Source: Syngnathus acus
Lineage: Eukaryota; Chordata; Actinopteri; Syngnathiformes; Syngnathidae
Direction of reading: 5' to 3'
NCBI RefSeq assembly: GCF_901709675.1
Contig: NC_051089.1
Span: forward strand, 9,297,476 to 9,361,475
Length of the DNA stretch: 64,000 nt
Part shown: positions 50,685-64,000 of the stretch, one piece after another
How the letters are laid out: each line of letters opens with the position of its first letter
Position numbering within the stretch: the stretch's first letter is position 1
The notes under the pieces: generated by a model
Seen by the model: the letters and a program-made list of their open reading frames with translations, nothing else
What the model was told of the DNA's origin: nothing
Database searches by the model: none
Made by a program: the position numbers and the translations under genes

Positions 50685-51999
50685 ATCTTGATCAAAATTG
50701 CTCAATGTGCATTCGTGACTATTTTTTTTTTTCAGGGAATTTGGATTTTGAGGGAAAGGACTGTTGGGAATTTATTTTGATAATTTTCTTGTCTTAGAGA
50801 GCACACTGCAGAGTTTGGGCTTTGTTATACAGAACAAATAATTGTTGTTCAGTTCAGGCACGGTGCAAAGAAAAATAAGTGTCCTACTCTCAATTACTTA
50901 AATTGAATTGTGTGCCGAAATGAATTCGTAACACTGCAATCAAAGTTTGCACTTTTCAGTCATGTCAGATGACTGTCAATAATGCTGAACTTGATTTCAT
51001 TAAAATAGCATTTTTAAGAAAAGATTGTGGAATATTGTTTTCATTTTCAGGTTTATTTGCCATGTTAGACAACATGTGCATTTTGGGGAGGAAAAAAGTC
51101 AAAATCATTATTGCAGCTATTTATTCATGTGATTCAATGAACTGCAGCACCAAAAAGAAAGTTCATAACCAAAATATCTGACACAAATTTCATTTTCCCT
51201 TCTTTGGATACACAATGTAAAATAAAATAAAAAAATCCCTTCCAGACCATACTTACAACTGAAAATATTGCTTTGAAAAGTACAGCCTAATTCCACTGGC
51301 TGTATGTAGTGTTGAGTGTTTTTGTCAAAGGAGCTCGAAAAGAAACTCTCAAGCTTTGGTTTGAGCCTCTGCAAAATTACATCTATACTAAGCAACGGTT
51401 TAAGTAAATATACTTGAATTGTGCACTGGTATCTTGTATTATGGCTTCATAAATGCTAAGCTTTTGCATACATTCAAAGAAACATTTTCACACACACATT
51501 TAGTTTTGTGCTAAAACTGCCCAAATACGATAGAATTAAGAGACGACTGTCGAAGAATGCACATTACCCAGTTAAAATCTCAAAGAGTGCAAATCCATCA
51601 AATTTTGAATTGCAAACAGTCTCTCGCCTGGACTTTGATGACTGAACCGCTGCGCTTCTTCAATGATTAACATTCACTCTGACATGCAGTTTAAAATGTA
51701 CAAATTAGTTGGATTTATATCCACTATTTCATTGTGAGGTTTTCTCTATACAAGGTCCCTTTATCCCTTGTAAACCTGGTCCCAGGATGAGCAGTTTTGG
51801 GAAAAAAAACTACTTCAAATACAGATTAACATCATGGAATTTGGTAATCTGGGAAATCTTCACACATCTTCACCCTTGGCACTGTAGTACAAATGTGAAG
51901 TCAAGTGGAGGTCAGAACTAATTAAAAGAGTCGTGAGAAGCTTCTCAAGTCTTACTTAGTGTAGAACAATGTCCACAGGCTGGGACAGAAATGTTCCCT
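50685..51999. other. Convergent 3' UTR region of ctsa and slc38a7
   Basis: ctsa stops at 50684 (plus) and slc38a7 at 52000 (minus). Plus-strand signals: ATTAAA at 50999-51004 and overlapping AATAAA at 51221-51231. The first minus-strand AATAAA downstream of slc38a7 is at 51120-51125. If the distal ctsa signal is used the two 3' UTRs overlap by roughly 100 bp. No gene lies between them. Confidence 0.6.
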
Positions 52000-54900
52000 T
52001 TAGCTGATGACATCTTGTATGATGGAATTAGTCGTGGTGAGGCCGAAGATGAAAGCTCCGAGGGTAACCATGATGACACCAAAGATCACCAGTCCGTGCC
52101 AGCTGGGAATGAAAGCACCGATAACGCCTAATTTGAATCACTGTCCATTATATAAACACAGTTGCCCTGTATGTAACAACTGTATTCATAATAACCACTT
52201 TGCATAGCATTGCAGGCCACTAGCTTAGTGCTAATGCTATATAATGCCTTTTTTTGGGGGGGGTGGCGCTATAAACCTTTTAAGTCCACCACAGGAAGAC
52301 AATTTATCAGTTCTCAGTTACAAATTATTTATCATCTGTGAAGAACATCTAATATTGTTGAGTTGGAAAAAGAGTTGAGATGTTTCATACCGATTGATAC
52401 AAATACATTAGAGCTTTTAACTGGCACAAAACTAAAGTAGGAAGCAGTAATCTGTTAAATTTTCAACCAAATTTAGCTTTGTAATTTTCTTCAAAAAAAT
52501 GTAAGAAATGTTCTGACATTTCATTGCTTTTTATTTTGTATACCCCATTTGCAAACTACTATCACTGGGAACAGAAAAGGGTCTTCTCCAAAGTGTTTAT
52601 AATTGTGTCATAAACATTTTTCCATAAACATAATGGCAAGATCAGTATTAGTCATGTGTGTACTAATGAGATTAATGAAAGACTGAAGCTCTCACCTGGC
52701 AGATCGACTGTCCGTCTCCAACAGTTTGACTTGGATGAGACAAAAACCTTTCAAATCAAAGACACAAACATTACTGTGTGGTATTAAGCCGCACAACACT
52801 GCAAACAGGACAAAGATGGGGGGGGGGGGGGGGGGTTTACCTGGGAATACAAAGATAAAGCAGGCTGCCAATCCTCCGATGAGCGAGATGACCCGTCCAA
52901 TGTCCGGCGTGAAGAGCGCGAGAACGAGGGTGATGCCGAACCACAGAATGGTCTGCATGATCCGCCGCCTCTGCTCGCGACGCACGCACACCTCCACCTG
53001 CTCGCCCCGCCAGCGCAACCACAGACCCTCAATAACAGCCCTGCAAACACAGCGAGATGGGAGTGATTGTTAGAAACCCAAACACTATGGATGATATGAG
53101 CCTACTGCTTGGCAACCTTAAAAACAGCCATTTGAATGGTGTACCTGCCACAGAAAAAAAAAAAAACAAGGAACTCGGCTGGCTGAACGATTTTGAATAT
53201 ACGTAATGTATTCAAATTGTTTTTACCTGCCACAGAAATGCAAAATAGGGTACGAGGTTACCACGCAGACGATAATGAACGCTCTGGCGATCGCCACGGC
53301 GATGTCATTGGGTGGATATGACATCAGCACGTCCTGGCTGACACTGGAACCAAATGTCAGGAAGCCACAAACACCTGACCAAATGGAGAGAAGGACATTT
53401 AAAAAAAAAAAAAAAAAATCTCAGAGCTACAACACTACATTTGTGAAATTACCTCAAAAAATATATATGTGTAGAAAAGCACATCACCCTCATATTCACA
53501 CTGCTTATTACGACCGTTTTCTATGTCAATATACCTGAAGTGACTTTGAGAAAACAGTACCTGTCCCTGTGTAAACAAAGAGGCAGATAATCATGCTGAG
53601 CGTAACAACAAGCCCCCAGGGTTTGAGCGCTTTCTTGCTCATGCTGTTAAACACCGGCACGCAACTGACGTGGCACTGTGAAGAAAAAGACCGGCGATTC
53701 ATTTCCTTTCAAATTCAAGGATTCCAAGAAGACAAAACGGTTTTTTTTCTTTCATGAATTTAAACGACAACTAAAATAGTACCTGGAAGCCAAAGCAGAT
53801 AGTTGGCATGGCGTTGAAAACTGCAGTCCAGGTGGAACTGCAACAAAAACAACATGGAATTTAAAACACAGAATTTATAAAAATGCATTTTTTTTTCCCC
53901 TACAGTGTACAGCAGTGGTTCCCAGCCATTTTGGGCTTGTGCACCCCCAAATATTTATCATAGCATAACATTATTTTTCTTTTTTTCTGGGTGTTCCTTT
54001 TTGTTTATTTTGCCCATCACCAACGTAAGGGTTTATTCTGTCATATGTTGACCGGACCATAATTGAACAAATCGGTGACTCATAAATTTACCGTAACTCC
54101 ACCACTGGGTAAAACATTAAATTCAAGTAGCTTCTTTTTCTTTATGTTGTACGGTGACCATGAGTGCCGTGAAAGATGACGATCTGATACAATTTATGCT
54201 AGCAATCTCTGTTCAAAAAATGTTTATAAAGTATGTGAAATGGGTAAAACCTTTTTTTAAAAATGGTCTTTTGTGGTCTGGAATGTATCCCCTTTGCTAA
54301 ACTGCTGCAGTATTTTCTAACTGATGATTAAAAGGAGCAAGGACTTGACCTGTCATAAAGGGCGTGGCATCCTCACCTGCTGGGAACAATCCCCGGCATG
54401 ATTTCTTTATCAGGCCAGATGTATTTGACAATCACCACAATGGTAACATACCAGGTCCCCATCACACTCAAAGCACTGCAAAAAGCCACACAGTTAAAAG
54501 GGATGACGCTGAGGTGAGAACAAGGTCAGCTCTTTAGCTGAGGTAAGCAAATTATGAAGAGAGACGTTGTGCAATACCTGGCATATTTTTGGAAGCCAAT
54601 CTCTTTTGGGATGGACAACGGCAAAATGACCAAAATTGCAGTGACCACGATGGTAAACTTGCGGTTGGTGTACCACAAGCCACTGCCTGAGCCGTCATTG
54701 AACACCACTGCAATCACTGTAAAAAGAAAAAAAGGTTTTATTTCAGATGAATGGAGCAGGTAAAAAGTCACGGAGCAAAAGAGGCCACGCAAGGCCAGAG
54801 TCTAATTTCAAAAAGCAAGCGCGAGACAAATTTAGCCACTGTCAGCATTTTTGGACCAAGCGCCACATGACATGGTCACATGAGAGACACCTCTGCCCAT

Positions 54901-57900
54901 TGTGCCCTTTGCTTTCATCGGCAAACGCGTCACATTTTTGCTAGAGGTTATCAACACTCGACACTTTACATTTGCATGCAACACTAATATTGACTTTCCG
55001 CGAGCGAGGGAAGTACAGTGTTATTCTTCCATGTAATGCATCACCAGTCGTTCAACTCTGTCTACAAAATAACTGGATGACTAACATTTGATGTTCAAAA
55101 GCTAACTGGCGAGAAAAGTGATACATGTTCATTTGCACAATTTGATCATGTCACAACTAGGACCAGTGGCACACAGCTGTCAACAAATACATGATTTGGG
55201 CTTACTAGCAACATGCAGTTGTTATGTCATCAAATATTTGTATTTGATGTTAAATAAATGCTCCGACTGGTTTCCATAGGAGCAATGGAAAAAAATCCAA
55301 TGCAAGGGCCATCCATGTAGTAGACAAGGTCAACTACATGTTTATAAGTGAGACTAATCTTTGAAGACTGATTTTTATAAACTTGAATTTCGGTCAAAAT
55401 GTTTGCTTAAATATTGTGTGCAACACATTTTAATATCATTGTTTTTTTCGGACAGTTAATGTTCAAATTGTGTATATAATGTTTTCGTGGCTTACATATA
55501 ATGTGAAATACATCTTAGAATTGAAAAAAAAATCTCGTTTTTGATGAACACTTGAGCCAACTGCATTCTAATGTTTTATTTAGGTGGTACTTTGAAAATC
55601 ACTGCATTAGGTTACTAACAAATGCCGTTAGTACCACAAATGAAGTGACAGAATTCGACAAAGTTGCACATGCGTAGATAACTTATGGAACTAATAACTT
55701 CGTTAAAAAGTGACCCACGAGTGTGCAGAAATGTCACAAAGTAGTGGAAGAAACGTGATAGGAGGTCATTCTACTCGTGCGCAGAAGTTGCTCTACTAGC
55801 GCGGTGAATTGTCAAGAAAGAACGTACTCGTGCATGGACCTTGAATTGACTCAGCTAATTGCAACGGCAAAACAAGGCAGGCAGGCCTCGGGGACTGTAA
55901 CAGTGTCTCGGTAGACTTCACACATGTACTCATCCATTTATCATCATTATGGTGGTATGTTTAGTCATGTGATCAGATCAACCGTCACGTTTTCTGTTCA
56001 GACCAGTTTTGGCAGCGCGCGTTCATTCCGGGAGACTCTTAAAGACAGCGGCGGGTTCGAGAGTTGTTTGATAAACTGCGGGGTTTACTCACGGCAGTCC
56101 AGCTGGTCTCCGATGACGATGAAGAAAGCGATGCAAGTGCCAAACGTGTAGACCACGATGGCCACCTCGCACATGACTCCCGTGACTTTTCCGCAGGTGG
56201 CTCGAACCACCTCCTGATAGTTGCTCTCGTTACTGACCTGAGGAAATCAAAGTCGCTGATGAGATGGAGGATGCAATGTCGAATATTTGAAGGCTATTTT
56301 TTTTTTCCCCCAAAACTGTTCAGCCCTTATTTGAGTTACGGCTCTTGTTATGGACCGTGTCGAATCTTGAGGGCTAGCACAGTGGAATCGTGGGGTCCGA
56401 TTCTCATCTGTGGAGTTTGCATGTTCTCCCCATGGCTTCCTCCTATATTCTCAAACATGCTAGTGTGCTGATGTGGCTCAAACGTAAGTAAGCACAAAGG
56501 AAACACGAAAACGTGATCATCTGAGTAAGTGTGTCATTCGGGAAGTGCAAGTCTGAGCAAATAATGCCGATCTAGGCATTCTGCGACTACAGATAGAACT
56601 TAATAATAATGCACTTGCACAAGAGTAAAAGAAATGAACAGAATGACTGAAGTGTGTGGCACTAACCTGACAGCAGTAACCCAAAATCACCAGACCAGTG
56701 ATGATGAAGATCAGCATGAACTGAAAAATAAAGGGAGCATCATCATCATCATCATTCATTGATGGTTTATATTTTGGATTGTTTCAAGACCGTTTAAATT
56801 GCCAGATATCAACAATCTAAAGTTTTGTTTTACATTTCTTATTTAGGCGCTCGATAATTTAGAGTATCATAGCCCAGTTTATCATTATTTTAGTAGCTCA
56901 ATTCAAAAAAAGCAAAAGTCAGCTTTTATACAGTTTTGAGTCAATAAATTTTTAATTGAACTTCAGTTGTTGGAAATGCATATTTGTCAAGCCCAGACGC
57001 GTTTTTTTTTTTAAATAAATGACCTGCAAGCATATATTGTACATGCAAGCAGCAAAACAAGTGAGCTTGCTGACAGCGGGAACATTTTTAGCTCATGTTA
57101 GCATTTTATGACCACATGCCAGACTTTAATTTAGCAACATAACCCAAGTGAGTTACCAGGCCAACTGTGTTGTTCAACAAATATATTTTGCATTTTTTAT
57201 TTTTTTAATGAGTTGATAGATCTCTATGAGAGTTTGATATGATAAAAATTGAATACAGAAATTCGTTTTGTAAAAAAAAATTGCTGCGGACAGTAAAACT
57301 ATGTAGAAATATTTTTTTAAATTAGTCTAATTCAGCCAGTTAACAGAATATTGGGTATAGGGCATGTTGAAATTATGCACATCCAATGAAGTGAGGAAAA
57401 ATGGTAAAAAATTGAAGATAGATAAGGATGTATAAATTAATTTGGAGTTTCTGGTAGTTGGGAGCTATAATCACCCCAATTCTAAATATATAATCATATA
57501 ATGTATCAACATTATTTAACTCCGCTTGTGGTAAATCTTGCACAAGTTACACTTTTTGCATTGATCGTTTGACACCGATGTGTTGTAAGGATTGAAATGG
57601 CCATCTAGTCTGATCAAATTATTCCTATTAAGTATTTTGTGAATTCCCACTCAAATCCCAGCTCAAAAAGCAATTAAGGTTGTCACTGATAAAGTGAATT
57701 AAATATACCCATTTAACTGATGGGCTTAAAGGGAGCAGTGTTGTAAGCGCCTCACCATTTGAAGCAAGACTCCTGCCACGATCCCTCCTGCCATATTGAA
57801 GGCTGCCGGGAAGTTGAGCAGACCCGCTCCCAAAGCCGCATTCACCACGATGAAGACCGCTCCCAAGGACGACACGCTGCCGCTCGACCTCTCCGATTCC

Positions 57901-58007
57901 AGATGCTGCTCCGAGTCCATGCTGGGACTCTGCAAGAGCCACGCTCGCTCTCCAGAGTCATTGCTGCCAACTCCTCCCCAATCGTCCTTATCGGTGTTAA
58001 TGGCCAT
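52000..58007 (-). CDS. slc38a7: SLC38A7 (SNAT7), lysosomal amino-acid transporter
   Basis: SNAT7 is an amino-acid/auxin permease family transporter that exports glutamine and asparagine from lysosomes. Exons: 57756-58007, 56667-56720, 56093-56237, 54578-54716, 54377-54475, 53783-53837, 53561-53675, 53227-53374, 52841-53040, 52696-52747, 52000-52102. They total 1362 nt, 453 residues; human is 462. The N-terminus ([10 protein letters not shown], then [10 protein letters not shown]) is cytosolic, followed by [20 protein letters not shown] in TM1. Further membrane blocks include [66 protein letters not shown] and [16 protein letters not shown], giving about 11 segments. Order and length match human SLC38A7 closely, better than other SLC38 members as I recall them. 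Right neighbour: got2, as in human. Confidence 0.93.
52818..52835 (+). repeat. 18-base G run next to an slc38a7 splice donor
   Basis: On the transcribed (minus) strand this is a C18 run beginning at intron position +6 after exon 9 (donor gtaaa, then the C-run). Confidence 0.95.
53910..53955 (+). repeat. hAT-like terminal fragment in slc38a7 intron 5
   Basis: CAGTGGTTCCCAGCCATTTT followed by GGGCTTGTGCACCCCC resembles the common hAT terminal consensus of fish and mammals. No matching right end was identified. Confidence 0.45.
54717..56092 (-). other. slc38a7 intron 3 (1.4 kb)
   Basis: Mostly AT-rich intron. The flanking exons join in phase 1, so no missing exon is needed. No mobile element was recognised. 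Confidence 0.7.
56376..56470 (+). repeat. Dispersed fish repeat fragment
   Basis: GTGGAGTTTGCATGTTCTCC followed by CATGGCTTCCTCC and a CAAACATGC end is a widespread teleost interspersed repeat of uncertain class. It lies in slc38a7 intron 2. Confidence 0.55.
56721..57755 (-). other. slc38a7 intron 1 (1.0 kb)
   Basis: AT-rich with a CATCAT run near 56740. No exon or element is recognised. The phase-0 join of its flanking exons is clean. Confidence 0.7.
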
Positions 58008-59348
58008 GAGTCAATTGGCACAAGCTCAGGGGTTGCACCGCCAAGTCTCCAATTCTCTGAATCCAGCTTCAGAAAAATATGGATGCTGATTGTTGCAGGA
58101 AAGGGTCCGATAAATCCTGTATGTTTTCCCACAATGTTTGGATGTGATAGTTATTAGTGAGCATGTGGATCCATTTGGTAATCTGGAATTCAATACAGTT
58201 TACATTTAGACTCCCACAAGAACATACATAAAAGGTTATCTGGATGACTGAAGTTCAAATCATTTCAGTAGTGTTGTTTTATGGCAGCAAAGAGTCACAA
58301 TTTTAAGCAATAGCATTCATTCATCTTTCAAACCGCTTTTCCTCATATGTAGTTTGACATTAAACTTTTTGTCTTTGTTTATTTTCTCCTCTTTTTTCTT
58401 GTTTTCACTCTGCTTATTGTGTGAAGCGAGTTGAGTTGAGTTCACAGGTGCTCTCACAAGTCAAAGCAAATAATTGGCCCACAAGTTGAGTTAGTCAAAT
58501 GGAAACGGCACCATATTACATTTCTTCTAGATTTTTGTTTTATTTTTTACATTTGGTTGATCAACAGTAGTTCAATTAAACTGAATAAAAATAATACAGA
58601 TGTTTTCTCTTTCAAATAACATTTTACAAATTTTGCATACATTTTACACTCGACCTTTTATTTGGTATGTTGGCCATTTATCATTTTCTGGAAATAAATG
58701 CTCTAATGAGAGCATTTCAATTTCGGGGACTTATGTTGTGAGCAGTACACAGAACAAAAATCTTCATTTGACTCAAATGTTAACTTTGTCATATCTTATA
58801 AATAGAATTTTTTTTGCAGATCTCTTTATTTGTTTAACTGAATTACTGTGTCAAAGCATAAACGTGAACAAAAACAGGAAATTGCCACAAAAAATAGTGA
58901 GAGCACAGAAAACGTACCTCCACAAACTAGTGCATATGATCCATTCGGTAATATCTGCAGACAGATGTGGATGACAAGCAAACGTTAGATTGGACATGAG
59001 GTCAAGCAATCTACTCTGGTTTATTCTAAGCAGAAACTCCTGAGTTCGTGACATTAAAAGGAGGTTAAATGATTCGATCAGCGTGTCATTGGCGTGACAA
59101 TGTAAAATGATGGGGTAACAAATAATGCATGACTGTCAGTGCGTTGGTTAGCACACCTAGCTACCTTGCGTTCATTCACAGGTGGAAAAAAATACAATAG
59201 TAGTCTGCGCTGATTTTGACCATATCCGACGAGGATAGATTCGGAGAAGAACTAGGAAACGATACCTTTTGTTGTCCAGGTGCCTCGACTGCAACTGCAC
59301 CATGGCAGTCAAATAGACTGTGCGGCACCCTCGTACAAGACCGAGGAG

Positions 59349-59369
59349 CACGTGATGCCTAATCACGTG
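59349..59369. promoter_or_regulatory. slc38a7: Paired E-box/CLEAR-like sites upstream of slc38a7
   Basis: CACGTG at 59349-59354 and at 59364-59369; the second reads AGTCACGTGATT on the minus strand, close to the TFEB site GTCACGTGAC. Both precede the presumed slc38a7 start. Confidence 0.6.
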
Positions 59370-59375
59370 ACTGGG

Positions 59376-59395
59376 GATTGTGGGAAATGTAGTTA
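59376..59395 (-). promoter_or_regulatory. slc38a7: ZNF143/SBS-type promoter motif
   Basis: On the minus strand TAACTACATTTCCCACAATC closely matches the ACTACAATTCCCAGAATGC-like motif of many CpG or TATA-less promoters. It lies directly upstream of the CACGTG pair. Confidence 0.6.
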
Positions 59396-59400
59396 TTTAT

Positions 59401-60897
59401 TCGATATCCTTTAGCTCTGTTTTGTCCCACTTATTTCACATTTGGCCCGCAATTTGTTTTTAAAATAGAATGGAAAGGCGTTTAAGATGTTATGAAGGTC
59501 TAGATATTTGAACGCTCTTTGTCCTCACTAGTAAGACAATAAAGCAAACTAGGACGATGACTTTCTTATACTAGTAATGATTTTTTCAACATTTATTTTT
59601 TAAAAAGAACAGAGTAATCATTTCAAAGGAATGTTGTATGGATGTTGATCAGTTATTTAACTCTAAGATGCCCATAACATCTCATTAGAATCTAGCACAT
59701 TTATTACTAAAGTAAATTGATAGAACACATTTTCAAAAATTGGCTCTACAGAGGAACCAAATTTGTTTATATGACTCTTTATCCAGACAGTTCAATTGCA
59801 CAAAAACGTTGATCAAATTTATGCCAGCTGTATAAAGCAACTGGGCTGTAATATTAGTTACTTGGTCACATTTCATTGAAGTACACCAAAAAAACAATCA
59901 CAGGAACTGAATAACTTTATCATGATTTATTGTATTTCTGTAACGCACATGACCAATGTTTTAAAGTCCAGAATACAGAGGCAAATGGTAACACCTGACA
60001 TTCGAACGCCCTCAATGCTCACATCTTCATGATGCATATGACTGACACGTCCTCTTATCACCCAAATTAAGACAACTATACCATTACCGAATGTAAAACC
60101 CTATTCTGAAAATCTGTGAAAGAAAAAAAAATAAAAATAAATGAAGTATCTCTGTGGTTTAAGAAAAAAGTAATAATACATCACCGACTTCCCTACTGAA
60201 CTCGTATTTTGACTCGCATGACTGTTCTGAGGATAATATGTATGACAAGACTGACTCAAACTACTGCTCGCCAACAGACAACAAGAGTTGATATTTGTTC
60301 AAAAGATGTAAAAGAACTATATAAGAGACAGATGATTTCAATGCAGAAGAGTGACAATACAGAAAACAAATGAATGACTGATCAGGTCAAGTGATGAACT
60401 AATCAGACAAGAGATAATTTTGTTACCAATGACAAAAAGATTGCCGGCATAATCGTGAAAGTCCTAGTGCTTTAGTTTGAATAAAGTGCTACAAAGAAAA
60501 AAAAGGGGACACATTTACACATGCTTTTGCAAACCAATACAGACCTTCACTTGGACTTGAAATTATTGTCTAAAATCTAAATAGTACCTTGAGGGTTTGG
60601 AAATGTGTGAGCCAAAACAGCAGTCGGTTTTGTTTCATACAATAAATAAGATGACAATAGGTATCTCGGTCAGCCCAAAGTGAATACATTGGATCATTTG
60701 AACAGTTTAGCAGGGGGATTCTGTTGTTTTAATGAAATTGTTTTGAAAGGAAAAAAGAAAAAAGTAAACCACTTTAACAGCGGGGTGATGAATGTCCATC
60801 TGTATACTAGAAATGAATAAAGGTGGCAAGTGATGTATGAAATCTCTTCAACCTCGCCCGCCGCTAGGCTGTTACTACTCTCCCAGCGGGATGTGCT
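59401..60897 (-). other. got2: got2 3' UTR and intergenic DNA
   Basis: After the got2 stop (60898-60900) the minus strand runs about 970 nt to an AATAAA at 59926-59931, the likely 3' UTR. From 59.4 to 59.9 kb I see nothing specific. Confidence 0.55.
59926..59931 (-). terminator. got2: Candidate got2 poly(A) signal
   Basis: AATAAA on the minus strand, about 970 nt after the got2 stop. Nearer AT-rich variants exist, so use is not certain. Confidence 0.45.
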
Positions 60898-63365
<2,468 letters not shown>

Positions 63366-64000
63366 CTGCTTGGACACATGACAAAACATCCATTATGCGA
63401 AAGCAAACATACAAGGTCCAAACCTAAGTACTTCAGAGCTTTATGTCACACTGGTCATGCTAATGTAATAACTGTGACATGTAACGCCCAAGATTAAGAA
63501 CCATGTGAACTAAGGAGAGCACGCTGACATAGAAGCACGTGAAGAACATGTGAGTAATAGACACAACGTTTCAAGAATTCCATACATTTTGCATTTATTT
63601 TTTTTATTCTATAAATTGACAATCGTGAAATGTCACCCAACCGAAATAAAGGCTTTTTTTTTTTCAATCCACTGTATCAAATATGGATTGGCTTAAATAT
63701 TTGTTTTGAAAACAACATGGTAAGATGGCTGGTCTCAAGTTACTTCTACTTTGTAAACCCTCTTTAACTTTGCAGCTAAAATTAGGAACAAAATCTCTGC
63801 AAAGGGCAGTCGTCTCCATGCACCTCCTCATCACAATAAATTATCAAAACGGTAATGTGGAAGGACTTTATTATAAGCAATATCCCTGCGAAAGACTGAG
63901 TGAATATTCCGACTCTATTAACTGCATATACAATTCACTTGTCAGTGCAGCTATTAAATATATTGTCAGTGCTTTCTCAATGGCATTGATGAGAAACCAG
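63366..64000 (-). other. got2 intron 1 (partial)
   Basis: AT-rich intronic sequence reaching the window edge. No exon for the transit peptide is seen. Confidence 0.75.

Larger units (their letters stand above)
58008..59400 (-). promoter_or_regulatory. slc38a7: slc38a7 5' flank with probable non-coding exon and promoter
   Basis: The promoter probably lies at 59.34-59.40 kb, where paired CACGTG boxes and a ZNF143-like motif cluster. A minus-strand donor AAAAG|gtatcg near 59266 could end a short 5'-UTR exon. Another donor-like site, GGAG|gtacgt, is near 58917. The interval between is AT-rich and without further genes. Confidence 0.5.

Noticed and set aside
52692-53073. Alternative long frames over slc38a7 exon 9
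   Set aside because: They are GC-rich shadow frames; only one reading continues the transporter and fits the splice phases.

Overview
The window is vertebrate nuclear DNA, almost certainly from a ray-finned (teleost) fish. It carries split genes with GT-AG introns, proteins close to vertebrate families, and a fish-type repeat set: an L2 LINE, an RTE/Rex3 LINE ending in GATG repeats, hAT-like miniature elements and a Tc1 relic. No bacterial or viral operon, CRISPR array or biosynthetic cluster is present. I did not find a new biological system. The interest lies in gene order, promoter motifs and transposon structures.

Layout, left to right. (1) 409-23.2 kb, minus: the 5' part of furin, with coding exons 2 and 3, a probable non-coding exon 1 near 23.06 kb and a CpG-rich promoter. 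Its 16.9 kb intron 2 holds an L2 LINE with an intact 1067-residue endonuclease/reverse transcriptase frame and a twin-primed, 5'-inverted Rex3 copy. (2) 23.3-25.8 kb: intergenic, with a decayed Tc1 transposase. (3) 25.87-39.45 kb, minus: a complete stereocilin gene (strc) of 29 coding exons. (4) 39.5-42.7 kb: intergenic, with a long (TG)n(TA)n microsatellite. (5) 42.73-46.65 kb, minus: gas8 (drc4), a ciliary dynein-regulatory subunit. (6) 47.45-50.68 kb, plus: ctsa (cathepsin A), head-to-head with gas8. (7) 52.0-58.0 kb, minus: slc38a7, a lysosomal glutamine transporter convergent with ctsa. (8) 60.9 kb to the right edge, minus: got2, mitochondrial aspartate aminotransferase, lacking only its first exon.

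I built the exon models by hand from splice-site phases. For strc (5718 nt), gas8 (1392), ctsa (1404) and slc38a7 (1362) the exon lengths sum to multiples of three and give proteins close in length to their human relatives, which is a strong internal check.

The genes do not form a pathway, but two themes recur. ctsa and slc38a7 both act in lysosomes, and both have paired CACGTG boxes of the TFEB/CLEAR type near their presumed starts. gas8 has a perfect palindromic RFX X-box about 60 bp upstream of its ATG, as expected for a motile-cilium gene. The 795-bp gas8/ctsa interval therefore seems to place a ciliary and a lysosomal promoter back to back. The got2-slc38a7 adjacency also matches the neighbouring pair I recall on human 16q21.
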